Origin: G963675935 sp963675935
GTDB taxonomy: Bacteria > Planctomycetota > Planctomycetia > Pirellulales > Thermoguttaceae
Assembly (NCBI GenBank): GCA_963675935.2
Contig: CAXXPV010000008.1
Coordinates: forward strand, 558,001-622,000
Direction: 5' to 3'
Length of the DNA: 64,000 nt
The notes below the pieces were generated by a model that had not been told where the DNA came from, made no database searches, and saw nothing but the letters and a program-made list of their open reading frames with translations. The position numbers and the translations under genes were made by a program. Below, in pieces: positions 33,464-43,661 of this stretch. Within the stretch, counting starts at the first letter, position 1. Each line of letters starts with the position of its first letter.

Positions 33464-33772
33464 ATGACGATGGACAAGAGTTTGAAGATTCGCCTTGGTT
33501 TGGCGCGAGCGCGCAGCGTATTGAACCGCGCCGAGCGGATCCAGCGTCTGAAGACCGCCGACCGCTGGAAGGAGGGCGACAGCCCCTTCGGTCTGGCCAA
33601 GGTTCGGGTTTTTAAGTTAGCGATGAAGAAGAAGAAGAAGAAGAAGGAAGAGGAAGGGGCCGAGGGCGCCGAGGGCGCGGCCGCCGCTCCAGCCGATGCC
33701 GCGAAGAAAGATGCCGGCAAGAAGGACGCTGGAAAGAAGGATGCCGGCAAGAAAGAAGGCGGGAAGAAGTAG
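33464..33772 (+). CDS. small basic protein (TIGR04137-like) with Lys/Ala-rich tail
   Basis: This is a 102-residue protein. Residues 1-50 (MDKSLKIRLGLARARSVLNR, AERIQRLKTADRWKEGDSPF, GLAKV) match the small basic protein family defined in the Planctomycetota/Verrucomicrobiota/Chlamydiota group, whose role is unproven but looks RNA- or ribosome-related. A seven-lysine run follows, then an EEEGAEGAEGAAAAP segment and repeats of KKDAG. The ATG at 33464 has a strong GAGGAGAG site upstream and a clear hairpin terminator follows the stop. It is a monocistronic, probably highly expressed gene. Confidence 0.8.
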   Translation: MTMDKSLKIRLGLARARSVLNRAERIQRLKTADRWKEGDSPFGLAKVRVFKLAMKKKKKKKEEEGAEGAEGAAAAPADAAKKDAGKKDAGKKDAGKKEGGKK

Positions 33773-33800
33773 GCTTTCCCTCCATTTCTATAAAATGCTC

Positions 33801-33840
33801 AAAACGCACCGTGCCCCGCGGGGGCCGGTGCGTTTTGTTG
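33801..33840 (+). terminator. rho-independent terminator after the small basic protein gene
   Basis: AAAACGCACC (33801-33810) pairs with GGTGCGTTTT (33827-33836) around a GC-rich loop, followed by TGTTG. It lies 28 bases after the stop codon, and the flanking A and T tracts would allow it to work in both directions. Confidence 0.85.
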
Positions 33841-33878
33841 TTTGTCGAGCGTCGGATGGCCAAGGGTGGCAAGCGGCC

Positions 33879-34772
33879 TCAACGCCGGTGGCTGCGTTCT
33901 CGGTCGGCATCGGTCAGCCCGAGCCGGCTCAACCAACGCCCTCGGGCGGGTGAGGCGGCGTGGCCTGCCGCAGTTGCCGCGCCTGCCCCTTGGGTGGCGT
34001 TGCTTTCCACGAGCCGCATCTGCTCTTCCAATTCGGAACGTTGCCGGGCGAGCTTCGCCCGCTCCATCGAAATCTCGATTTCCGCCTGACTCAGCTTTTC
34101 TTGCCATTGCATCTGCAATTGCCGGAGCCGCTCGCGTTCTTCTTGGACGACGGCATCGCCGTCGATTGCCGGGTTGCTCACGGGCGCGGCCGAGACGCCA
34201 CTTTCGATGCCGCTGGGCAATTTCTCCAACTGCCGCTTGAGATCGGCGATTTCACGGTCTTTTTCGGCGAGTACTCGCTCGGTGGTCCGCAACACCTCCT
34301 CGATCCGAAGTCGTTCGGTCGATAGCTTGGGATCGTTCGAGTCGGAGTCCGCTTCCAGAATGGCGAGGATGCGTTGTTTTTCGGTCTCCCAGTCGAGGTA
34401 TGTGCCCAACGTCCGGGCGGCGCCGGACGGCTCCACTTCGGTCGATGGGCACTTGGCCAACTGCCGCACGAGTTCAGCGTTCTTCTCCTTCAGTTCGCGC
34501 AAGTCGTCGAGGGCCATCTCGTAGCGCCGTTGATAGTCATGGTCGGTCTCGATGCCGCGATCGGCGTCGGTCGTGCGGTTTTCCACGGCTGCTTCAAGCC
34601 GCTCGATTTCCTTTTCGAGCTCGGCTTCAGCCTGCTCGAGCTTCGCCTGATTCGAGGCAAAGAATCGGCGAGCGCCCTCGCGCTGGGCGTGGAGCGAGGC
34701 GGCAAACCCTTCCGCCCAACTTTCCGAGTTGTCGGAGGGCAGTGGCAATGTGTCGAGATTCTGCGTTTCCAT
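33879..34772 (-). CDS. coiled-coil protein of unknown function
   Basis: This is a ~297-residue protein, mostly predicted heptad helices: LEQAEAELEKEIERLEAAVE, DDLRELKEKNAELVRQLA, and QMQWQEKLSQAEIEISMERA. The C-terminus ends in LSRLGLTDADRERSHRR. No enzyme motif, membrane segment or signal peptide is visible, so it is probably a cytoplasmic structural or scaffold protein. ATG 34772 (METQNLDTLPLPSDN) is used because sequence upstream in the same frame lacks coding character. It converges on the terminator of the small basic protein gene. Confidence 0.7.
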   Translation of the reverse strand: METQNLDTLPLPSDNSESWAEGFAASLHAQREGARRFFASNQAKLEQAEAELEKEIERLEAAVENRTTDADRGIETDHDYQRRYEMALDDLRELKEKNAELVRQLAKCPSTEVEPSGAARTLGTYLDWETEKQRILAILEADSDSNDPKLSTERLRIEEVLRTTERVLAEKDREIADLKRQLEKLPSGIESGVSAAPVSNPAIDGDAVVQEERERLRQLQMQWQEKLSQAEIEISMERAKLARQRSELEEQMRLVESNATQGAGAATAAGHAASPARGRWLSRLGLTDADRERSHRR

Positions 34773-35087
34773 GACAGTCGTGAGGTTTTGTTCGCCGCTA
34801 CGCACGGAATAATCGGAATATACTGTCCGCCGCCAGGGAAACAACACCCCACGACATTTATACGTCACGCCAGGGCAAAGGGCAAAAAGACGATCGCCCC
34901 CCCAAAAAACACACCTGTCCCGCTTCGCCTCAGACAACGTACACTTGCCTACACTCCCCGATGTTTAGCCGGCGGGCTCGCCCGCCGCGTTTTGGTGGCG
35001 ACATTCCGACAGTTATTGATTCGCCGGTCCTAAACGGCATTGCGATACTTTCCGGATGGTCAATCAATCCTAAAAAAGGGCCTAACC
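34773..35087. other. divergent intergenic region
   Basis: 315 bases between the divergent coiled-coil and amidase genes. They contain one arm of the GTTTAGCCGGCGGG repeat (about 34972-34990) and otherwise nothing recognisable. Promoters for both genes should be here. Confidence 0.5.
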
Positions 35088-36137
35088 ATGAATCGCACTT
35101 TCGCAGCCGTTCTCGTCGCATCGACGGTTGTCGCCATTTTGGCGATTGCGGCCGTCGCCGACGCATGCACCCGCTGCGTCTATCTCGGTCCCCAAGACAC
35201 GATCGTCGTCGCCCGGTCGATGGACTGGACCGAAGACCCGGGCACGAATCTCTTTTGCTTTCCACGCGGCATGAAACGCGACGGCGCCGCGGGACCGAAG
35301 TCAATCACTTGGACCAGCAAGTACGGCAGCGTCGTTTGCGCGTTCTACGAATGCAGCACCGTCGATGGCATGAACGAACGCGGGTTGGTCGGCAACGTCC
35401 TCTATCTGGTCGAATCGGACTATGGCAAGCCCGACGGCGAAAAACCGACGATGTCGATCGCCGCATGGTGCCAATATGTATTGGACAATTTTGCCTCGGT
35501 CGCCGAAGCGGTTGAGGCGCTCAGCAAGGAGCCGTTTGTCATCATTGCTCCGATGCTGCCCAATGGGCGTCTTGGTCAGGGACATCTTTCGCTTTCCGAT
35601 CCCTCGGGCGATTCCGCGATTTTCGAGTACATCGGCGGCAAACTCCGCATCCACCACGGACGCCAGTATCAGGTGATGACCAACTCGCCGGCCTACGACC
35701 AGCAGCTTGCGCTCAACGTCTACTGGGAGCAGATCGGCGGGCTGGCGATGTTGCCTGGCACGAATCGGGCAGCCGATCGCTTCGTTCGGGCGTCGTTTTT
35801 CATCAAGGCGATTCCGCAAACGGATGATCCGCGACGGGCCGTCGCGTCGGTATTCAGCGTGATTCGCGGCGTGTCGGTTCCGCTGGGCATCACAACTCCC
35901 GGCCAGCCGAACATCGCCAGCACGGTCTGGCGAACCGTTTACGACCACAAGAGCAAGGTGATGTTCTTCGATTCGGCGACCAGCCCGACGGTTTTTTGGA
36001 TTCCGTTGGCCGATCTCGACTTCACGGACGGCGCGTCGGTGAAAAAGCTGACGCTCGTGGGCGATAAGACCTACAGCGGCAACGCCGCCGGAGCGTTCAA
36101 GCCGTCGGAACCGTTCAAGTTTTTGCCGGCGAAGTAG
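35088..36137 (+). CDS. secreted linear amide C-N hydrolase (choloylglycine hydrolase family)
   Basis: This is a 349-residue protein. A signal peptide (AVLVASTVVAILAIAAVADA) ends just before CTRCVYLG; signal cleavage would expose Cys as the N-terminal nucleophile, as in Ntn hydrolases of this family. Further family marks are VVARSMDWTEDPGT, DGMNERGLVGNVLYL, and a later SPAYDQQL holding the conserved Asn/Asp region. Relatives split bile-salt conjugates, penicillin V or acyl-homoserine lactones; a planctomycete copy more likely acts on an N-acyl amide or signal molecule. The start at 35088 gives the signal peptide. Confidence 0.85.
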   Translation: MNRTFAAVLVASTVVAILAIAAVADACTRCVYLGPQDTIVVARSMDWTEDPGTNLFCFPRGMKRDGAAGPKSITWTSKYGSVVCAFYECSTVDGMNERGLVGNVLYLVESDYGKPDGEKPTMSIAAWCQYVLDNFASVAEAVEALSKEPFVIIAPMLPNGRLGQGHLSLSDPSGDSAIFEYIGGKLRIHHGRQYQVMTNSPAYDQQLALNVYWEQIGGLAMLPGTNRAADRFVRASFFIKAIPQTDDPRRAVASVFSVIRGVSVPLGITTPGQPNIASTVWRTVYDHKSKVMFFDSATSPTVFWIPLADLDFTDGASVKKLTLVGDKTYSGNAAGAFKPSEPFKFLPAK

Positions 36138-36183
36138 CAATCGTCATATATTTCCCAGTAGTCAAAACGAAAACAAGGGTGAC

Positions 36184-36450
36184 ATGATGGAAAAACCGCA
36201 TCTAATTTTGGGCGTTCACGTCACGGATCGGGCAACCCAGGTTCCCCGTGTGCAAGAACTCTTGACGCAGTACGCCTGCAACATCAAAACCCGGATCGGG
36301 CTGCACCGCGTCGACGACGAGGTCTGTTCGCCGCGTGGGCTGATCCTCTTGGAGATGTTCGGCGACCCGGCGGTCTGCGACGAGTTCAAGGCGAAGCTCG
36401 CCAAACTCGAAGGCGTGGAAATCCAGCAGATGTTGTTTGAACACGATTAA
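36184..36450 (+). CDS. small ACT-like (TM1266-type) domain protein
   Basis: This is an 88-residue protein. MEKPHLILGVHVTDR, RVQELLTQYACNIKTRIGLH, CSPRGLILLEMFGD and LAKLEGVEIQQMLFEHD follow the beta-alpha-beta pattern of the TM1266-like ACT domain group, annotated in Thermotoga and clostridia as putative iron-only hydrogenase regulators. No hydrogenase gene is nearby, so a general ligand-sensing role is as likely. Two ATGs (36184, 36187) are possible starts. It follows the amidase by 46 bases on the same strand. Confidence 0.65.
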   Translation: MMEKPHLILGVHVTDRATQVPRVQELLTQYACNIKTRIGLHRVDDEVCSPRGLILLEMFGDPAVCDEFKAKLAKLEGVEIQQMLFEHD

Positions 36451-36480
36451 GGAACGGTAGATGCAAGATGCCGAATGCAG

Positions 36481-36535
36481 ACCGCACACTCCGTGTGCGG
36501 TCCGTTATTTTCCGCACACGTAGTGTGCGGACTAC
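36481..36535. repeat. short palindromes CCGCACAC...GTGTGCGG
   Basis: Two adjacent hairpins, CCGCACACTCCGTGTGCGG and CCGCACACGTAGTGTGCGG, lie between the converging ACT-like and GH99-like genes and may act as a bidirectional terminator. Confidence 0.7.
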
Positions 36536-36558
36536 GTTGTGGTTCGGCAAACGAATCC

Positions 36559-38337
36559 TCACTCGCCGACATAGCGATACATGAAGCGGCCTTCGGGGGC
36601 GACATCGCCGCTGAGGTAAAAATCCATGATATCGCCCGGCGATTGCATGTTGTCGGCCCATTTGAAGTCCAACGCCACGCGAGTTCGGCCCTTCGGCAAT
36701 TTCATCGCCTCGCGAGGAATTGCCAGTTGAAGTTCGTTGCCTTGGAATCGGTATTGGAGTCGGGCCGCCTTTTGCCACTGCCAGCCGCCGGCGTTCTTCT
36801 CCAGCCATGTTGCGCCGTCCGACTCAACCGTGCGGTTGACGATATAATCATAGCCGTTCCAGCCGGTCGCCGTATTTTGATCGATGTCGATCATCAGCCA
36901 CATCCAATTTGCATCGGTCCGTGGCGTGATGGGGTTCCGCGTACGCACGTAGAAATACACGTAGGCGTCGTCCCGAGCGACTTTCATCGCCACGAAATCG
37001 TTGCGACCCGTACGGTTCGTGTAATGTTCGCCGGCCGTGCCGTCGTGATGGCGAGGCAAGGTCTCGCCGACGTGATCGGCAAACGCGGGAGTTACGTCGC
37101 CCCATGCCGCAAACTCGCCGTCGATTGGCATTGTTTTCGGCGCGGAGGCTTTCGTCAACGCCGGCGCGCCTTTGAACCGCCGCACATTGGCCACGAGTTG
37201 CCAGTAGTAGTTGTCGCCGTGGCCCCCTTTGACGGGTTCGATGTCGCGGCTGAATTCCGCGTCGAATTGGTCGCAAAACCCCAACGGATCGGCGGTCGTG
37301 GGAGGAGAACGACCGGCCACCCACTCGTTCCAGCCGGTGACCATGACGAACGGCGGTTTCAAGGCAAACGCCCGTTTCCATTGTTCCTGAAAATTATACC
37401 CGTAGTTGATGGCCCCGGGCGTTTTATCTTGTCGGCCATCGTGAAAGCTCCGTCCGCGCGCGTCGCCGGTGCTCATCCATGTCACTTTCCCGTCGCTCTG
37501 CCGCAAATTATGGGCAACCGAAACATTGACTTGCTCGGGCTGGTTTGGATCGTCCGTATAGCCGTAGGGTTGCGGATACGTGGCTTCCCAGTGCCAGGCA
37601 TAAGGCGTATTGACCATTTCAAACGGCCAGTGCGCACGGCGAAGCGTGAAAAACTTCTGCAACTCCGCGGTGGCTTCCTTCGGATCGCAAATGAGCAATG
37701 GTTTTCCTCGCCAGCAGAACCACAGGTCGCGATACAACTCGGGCTTGTAAAGATCGCGATAGATTTCCAAGGCCGTCTTGCCGGCTTGGGTGTTGACCAT
37801 AAAGCATATTTGCGGCGTGCGACCGCCTTCCTGCCGAATTTGTTGAAACACCGCACAGAGCTTCATGTAGGTGTCGCGATAGGTGATGGTGTTGGTCGCA
37901 TCGAAGATCAGCGTGTCGATACCGGCGTCGGCCAACCAGTAGGCATGGCGGCGCAGCACCCATTCATCCGTGTTTTGGTAGTAGCCCAGGAGTGGTTCAC
38001 CCCAATAATGTACGTCCGAACCCCAAAGCGGCGACTTCGGTTTTTTGGCGGCATCAGGATCGATCGCATAAATCTTGCTGATGTCGTAGGGACCGCCTTC
38101 TGGCCGACACGTGTATTGGTTGTGGGTCAGAAAATAGAAAATGCCCGTAAAACGCGACGCTTGCGGCACACCAACCTCGTCGGGCATCGGCAGCTTGCGT
38201 CCCAGACCATCGGTCGCCGGCCAACTGGTGCAAGGGAGCGAACCCGAAGACCCGGTCTGTGCGCAAACATGAGCCGCGCCCAGCCAACAACAGATTATCG
38301 CCCAAACAAAACACGCTGGGAAAGAAAGGATTCGCAT
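36559..38337 (-). CDS. secreted GH99/GH71-like hydrolase with CBM9-like C-terminal domain
   Basis: This is a ~592-residue protein with a signal peptide (FPACFVWAIICCWLGAAHVC). Residues ~55-350 look like a TIM barrel of the GH99/GH71-like (endo-mannosidase/glucanase) type: ADAGIDTLIFDATNTITYRD, GKPLLICDPKEAT, and FVMVTGWNEWVAGR, where the Trp-Asn-Glu-Trp motif is typical. The last ~200 residues read like a CBM9-type sugar-binding domain (IDGEFAAWGDVTPAFADHVG, DDAYVYFYVRTRNP). It probably acts on an extracellular glycan. ATG 38337 is used because the frame upstream lacks signal-peptide character. Confidence 0.7.
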   Translation of the reverse strand: MRILSFPACFVWAIICCWLGAAHVCAQTGSSGSLPCTSWPATDGLGRKLPMPDEVGVPQASRFTGIFYFLTHNQYTCRPEGGPYDISKIYAIDPDAAKKPKSPLWGSDVHYWGEPLLGYYQNTDEWVLRRHAYWLADAGIDTLIFDATNTITYRDTYMKLCAVFQQIRQEGGRTPQICFMVNTQAGKTALEIYRDLYKPELYRDLWFCWRGKPLLICDPKEATAELQKFFTLRRAHWPFEMVNTPYAWHWEATYPQPYGYTDDPNQPEQVNVSVAHNLRQSDGKVTWMSTGDARGRSFHDGRQDKTPGAINYGYNFQEQWKRAFALKPPFVMVTGWNEWVAGRSPPTTADPLGFCDQFDAEFSRDIEPVKGGHGDNYYWQLVANVRRFKGAPALTKASAPKTMPIDGEFAAWGDVTPAFADHVGETLPRHHDGTAGEHYTNRTGRNDFVAMKVARDDAYVYFYVRTRNPITPRTDANWMWLMIDIDQNTATGWNGYDYIVNRTVESDGATWLEKNAGGWQWQKAARLQYRFQGNELQLAIPREAMKLPKGRTRVALDFKWADNMQSPGDIMDFYLSGDVAPEGRFMYRYVGE

Positions 38338-38537
38338 GGTTTCCCCTATAGTTCTTCTGTGCAAGATGCAGGGAGTTGTGTCTGCTCACGGGGTTCTGAG
38401 GCGTGTTACGGTTGCCGGAACCCAACGGCGGCGGTGGGATAAGTCCCAGTTTTGCTTGGCGATGACGGCTTGTCAATACGTTGCCGCCGCCCTGTTTTCG
38501 CCTTGCCGATTTGCCCATCCCCCCTTATCATCAACGA

Positions 38538-40439
<1,902 letters not shown>

Positions 40440-40591
40440 TTGACGTAACCGTGTGCCATGGAATGTAGCGTGGGACAAGTTTGCGCAGTCCCACCAAAAA
40501 CCTAAGTGAGCGATTTGCAGTAGGTCCATTCTGCCGGGCGGGACTCAGGTTGACCAAATAAAATTGACTTCATATCGGAGGAAGACACGGC

Positions 40592-41005
40592 ATGTCGGCG
40601 GTGTTGCGGGCATACGGCGTTGAGTTTGATGTGGACGCCTTCCTTAACGGCTGCACGTTGCCGGTCTGCGCCGTCAAACGGCGTGGCGAGTTGCATCACC
40701 CGGCCGGCCGGCCCGACGGGAGGCGGCATGATCGGTCGGGAGTGCATGTGTCGGTTAGCGACGCCGACTTCGACGCCTTCCCGCAACAGGTGGCCGAAGC
40801 GATCGCGTTTCTTCGAGCCGAGGCCGAGCAGATCCGTCGGTTGTGCGAGTTCCCTGGGGTCGAGGACATCACGCTCGACTTCGGGATCACTCGCCGAGAC
40901 GTGGCGGCCCAGTTCGATTACCTTCCGCCGGAGTTGGTGCGGCTGGCCGGATCGCTGGGGTTGGGCATCGAGCTGTCTCAGTTTCCGGCCACGGCACGTG
41001 GGTAG
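40592..41005 (+). CDS. hypothetical protein, possibly DUF4279-like
   Basis: This is a 137-residue protein of unknown function. DITLDFGITRRDVAAQFDYL, PELVRLAGSLGLGIELSQFP and the opening MSAVLRAYGVEFDVDAFL resemble DUF4279 proteins, small soluble proteins often linked to immunity or housekeeping modules. That match is only suggestive. There is a good ribosome-binding site (GGAGG, 40577-40581). It stands alone between the ABC-F gene and a minus-strand membrane protein gene. Confidence 0.6.
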   Translation: MSAVLRAYGVEFDVDAFLNGCTLPVCAVKRRGELHHPAGRPDGRRHDRSGVHVSVSDADFDAFPQQVAEAIAFLRAEAEQIRRLCEFPGVEDITLDFGITRRDVAAQFDYLPPELVRLAGSLGLGIELSQFPATARG

Positions 41006-41013
41006 TGCAGCAT

Positions 41014-41520
41014 TCAACCCCGCGTGACCGCCAGGCCGGAAACCTCTTCCATGATTTCCAGATTCCGGCGGAAGTTGGCGTCTCCGTTGCCTTGCCAAGC
41101 GAGTATGCGGTCGCCCGAGAGGGTTCGCAACATAATCTTGTAGTCGCCGCCGGCCCACGGTATGAGCCAATCCAACAGCCAAACCATCAAAAGGGTCTCC
41201 AGGCCGAAAAACATCGTCACCAGACATCCGCCCTCGACCCCCATTTTCTTCTCTACATCGGTTTCGATTTGCCGAATGTCGGCCATGCAGGTGTGCGTGG
41301 AACGGACGGGCAGAAAGACCACGAACCACTCTTTCTCGAACTGTTCCGAGCTGATCCGGCAGCGAGGGAACGTGCCGAACAGGCCGAGCATCGTCAGGCA
41401 AAATACAAGAGTCGCAATCGGCCCGGCGCGACCGATCAAAGCGAAAACGATTACGGTGATTAGAATCGTCACCCGAAGCCCAATCTTCGGCTGCGGAACC
41501 AACGGCATAATGGAGTCCAT
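41014..41520 (-). CDS. small membrane protein of unknown function
   Basis: This is a 168-residue protein with two membrane helices near the N-terminus (GLRVTILITVIVFALIG, IATLVFCLTMLGLFGT) and a third near the middle (TMFFGLETLLMVWLLDWLI). The remaining parts are polar (YKIMLRTLSGDRILAWQGNG). No family was recognised. ATG 41520 has a GGGGAGG site upstream. It follows the PEGA/SHD1 gene by ~100 bases on the same strand and may share its transcript. Confidence 0.6.
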   Translation of the reverse strand: MDSIMPLVPQPKIGLRVTILITVIVFALIGRAGPIATLVFCLTMLGLFGTFPRCRISSEQFEKEWFVVFLPVRSTHTCMADIRQIETDVEKKMGVEGGCLVTMFFGLETLLMVWLLDWLIPWAGGDYKIMLRTLSGDRILAWQGNGDANFRRNLEIMEEVSGLAVTRG

Positions 41521-41620
41521 CGCCCCCTCCCCGGCTATTGTCAAGGTGAATCGCCGCGACGCCCTCCTCCCCTGCCCCTCTCCCAAAGGGCGAGGGGAGA
41601 CGACGGGCAAGGAAACCGCC

Positions 41621-43645
41621 TTACTGCGGCAATTGCTCAATGAGCAAATTGCCGCGATGATCGACAGCGTCGGCGTAGTCCTTTCGGATTTCGTCGAACA
41701 GAACCTTCGCCTTGTCGGCATTCTCCTGGTCGGCCTTCGCGTTGTCAAGATATGCCTGCCCGAGGAAGACTCTCGCCAACGCGCCGACCTGGACGCCGTC
41801 GCCATAAAAACAGTCGCCGTGATCCGCAATCGCCTGCTTGAAATAGGCAATCCGGTCATCGCCCCGGCTCATCTGGCCGAGGTAAAGAATGGCGCAGCCC
41901 GTCCGGTTGGCCTTCTTGTATTTCTCCACGAGCGTTTTCAGGCTCTCCCGAGCTTCCTCGGATCGCCACTTCTTGTTTGCCACCTGATAGAGCGTTTCGA
42001 TTTCGCGGAGTTCTTGCGGGGAGAACGTTTCGGCATCGCGGCGCATCCTCTCGCGGGCTTTGGCCTGTTGTTGGGCAAGAATTTGCTCGGGCAGGGCTTT
42101 CGCCGCCGATGGTTTTGGAGTTTTTTCCATTCCCGATTGCCCGCCCGCGCCGCGTTTTTCAACCTTGCAGCGAATCATCCAGTTGCCCTTGGCGAACGGC
42201 TGCGGCGGGTTTTCGCCGGGAACGCCGATCGACGAGGTTTCGCTCGGCCGGTCGTCAAAACTGACGTAAACGCCTTTCGTTTGGTGCGGATTGAAACCGA
42301 AGCATACGATAAACTCCGGCGGCACGCGAGTGGGGCGAATGCGAAACGTCTTCCATGCGGGCTTTTCGCGAGTGTAGGAACTGTAGGGGAAGCGAAACGT
42401 CGCGATCGGCTTGAAGTTCACATCGCAAATCCATATTTGGAAACTCTCCTTCGGCGGCCGCGCCTCGCCATAACGCGAGCCGTGCAGACTCACCGAGGTG
42501 ACGCAGTTCGAGTCGCCATCGACCTTGAACTTTACCGCATGTCCGCCGCCGTTGATGCTCGACTTGCCGGCCATTTTGCCGTTGTCGTGCGATAGCTCTT
42601 GAACTTTGTTGGCGTCGGGCGTGGCCGCCGACGGTTTCGCGTCGGCCTGTTCCGCCACGAAATCGCGATCTTCCTTCGAGAGCCGATCCAGGGGAACCCG
42701 GGCGATTTTTCCGTCGGCTTTCTTCAGCAATACCTTACCGTTCTCGACGCCGGCGAACTGCGCTTCCACGCTGAACGCGCCGGTGGCGTCGTTCCAAGTT
42801 CGCGTGGGCAGCGCCTCGGCGCTTTCCGTGTCGGCGGCTTTCTCGTCTTCGTAAGTCGTCACTTTCGGATGCGTCGGCTTGCTGCCGCTTTCGGAAGACA
42901 CCACGGCCCGGATCATCCATTCTTGCGAATCCTGTTGTATATAACCTTTGTCGGGCAGGCCGACGTAGGAATGTTTTTCCGCGTCGTTCTTCTTCTTGAT
43001 GCCCATATAAACACCTTTGGTCTGCTCGGCATTGAACCACAGGGCGACGAAAAACTTTTCGGGTACTTCGATGGCCGGGATTTCGAGCGTGTACCACTGA
43101 AGCTCGTTTTCCCGTTCCATGCGTGCAATCTTGCGATAAGGGATCGAAACTTGTTCGAGAACCTTCTTATTCTCGTCGAGCAGATAGACATGAAAATCTT
43201 CGTTCGGCGCCTCGGGCGTTCCGTATCGGGCGGCGAAAAGCTTCACGGCCACGACCGATTTCATGTCGGCCGGACGCTGAAAGGCCACGGCGAAACCCGA
43301 GTCGGCAAAGCTAATCATGCCGTCTTTGGAATCGCCCACGTGGCTGAGCACGGTCTGCCGGTCCGATCGCGATTTGAGCTTGGCTTCGACGCGGGTGATT
43401 TCGCCCTGACGCACGTCGATCGAGCGCGATTCGACGACAAACCCATCGAGCCGCAAGGTCAATTTGTGGGCGCCGGCCGCCACGTCGAACAGGCCGTCGG
43501 ACTTGCCCAACGATTTGCCATCGACCGTCACCGCCGCGCCGGGCGGAACGGTTTTGACGTACAACTGCGTGGTCGGCTGCGTCGTCGTCTTGATATCTGG
43601 AGCGCCGAGCGCGAGCATGGCTCCGATCAACAGAATGGTGTTCAT
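41621..43645 (-). CDS. exported PEGA-SHD1 protein with two similar beta modules
   Basis: This is a 674-residue protein with a short signal peptide (NTILLIGAMLALGAP). Residues ~20-80 are a PEGA domain (LYVKTVPPGAAVTVDGKSLG). A ~145-residue module follows (SFADSGFAVAFQRP to EWMIRAVV), then an SHD1/SLA1-like domain (TRTWNDATGAFSVEAQF, KIARVPLDRLSKEDRDFV), then a second module of the same type (GGGHAVKFKVDGDS to NWMIRCKV). Both modules share QTKGVY and WMIR, so one arose by duplication. The C-terminal ~150 residues are helical, TPR-like. It is a likely scaffold or binding protein of the cell envelope. Confidence 0.75.
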   Translation of the reverse strand: MNTILLIGAMLALGAPDIKTTTQPTTQLYVKTVPPGAAVTVDGKSLGKSDGLFDVAAGAHKLTLRLDGFVVESRSIDVRQGEITRVEAKLKSRSDRQTVLSHVGDSKDGMISFADSGFAVAFQRPADMKSVVAVKLFAARYGTPEAPNEDFHVYLLDENKKVLEQVSIPYRKIARMERENELQWYTLEIPAIEVPEKFFVALWFNAEQTKGVYMGIKKKNDAEKHSYVGLPDKGYIQQDSQEWMIRAVVSSESGSKPTHPKVTTYEDEKAADTESAEALPTRTWNDATGAFSVEAQFAGVENGKVLLKKADGKIARVPLDRLSKEDRDFVAEQADAKPSAATPDANKVQELSHDNGKMAGKSSINGGGHAVKFKVDGDSNCVTSVSLHGSRYGEARPPKESFQIWICDVNFKPIATFRFPYSSYTREKPAWKTFRIRPTRVPPEFIVCFGFNPHQTKGVYVSFDDRPSETSSIGVPGENPPQPFAKGNWMIRCKVEKRGAGGQSGMEKTPKPSAAKALPEQILAQQQAKARERMRRDAETFSPQELREIETLYQVANKKWRSEEARESLKTLVEKYKKANRTGCAILYLGQMSRGDDRIAYFKQAIADHGDCFYGDGVQVGALARVFLGQAYLDNAKADQENADKAKVLFDEIRKDYADAVDHRGNLLIEQLPQ

Positions 43646-43661
43646 GGCGATTCTCCTATTT

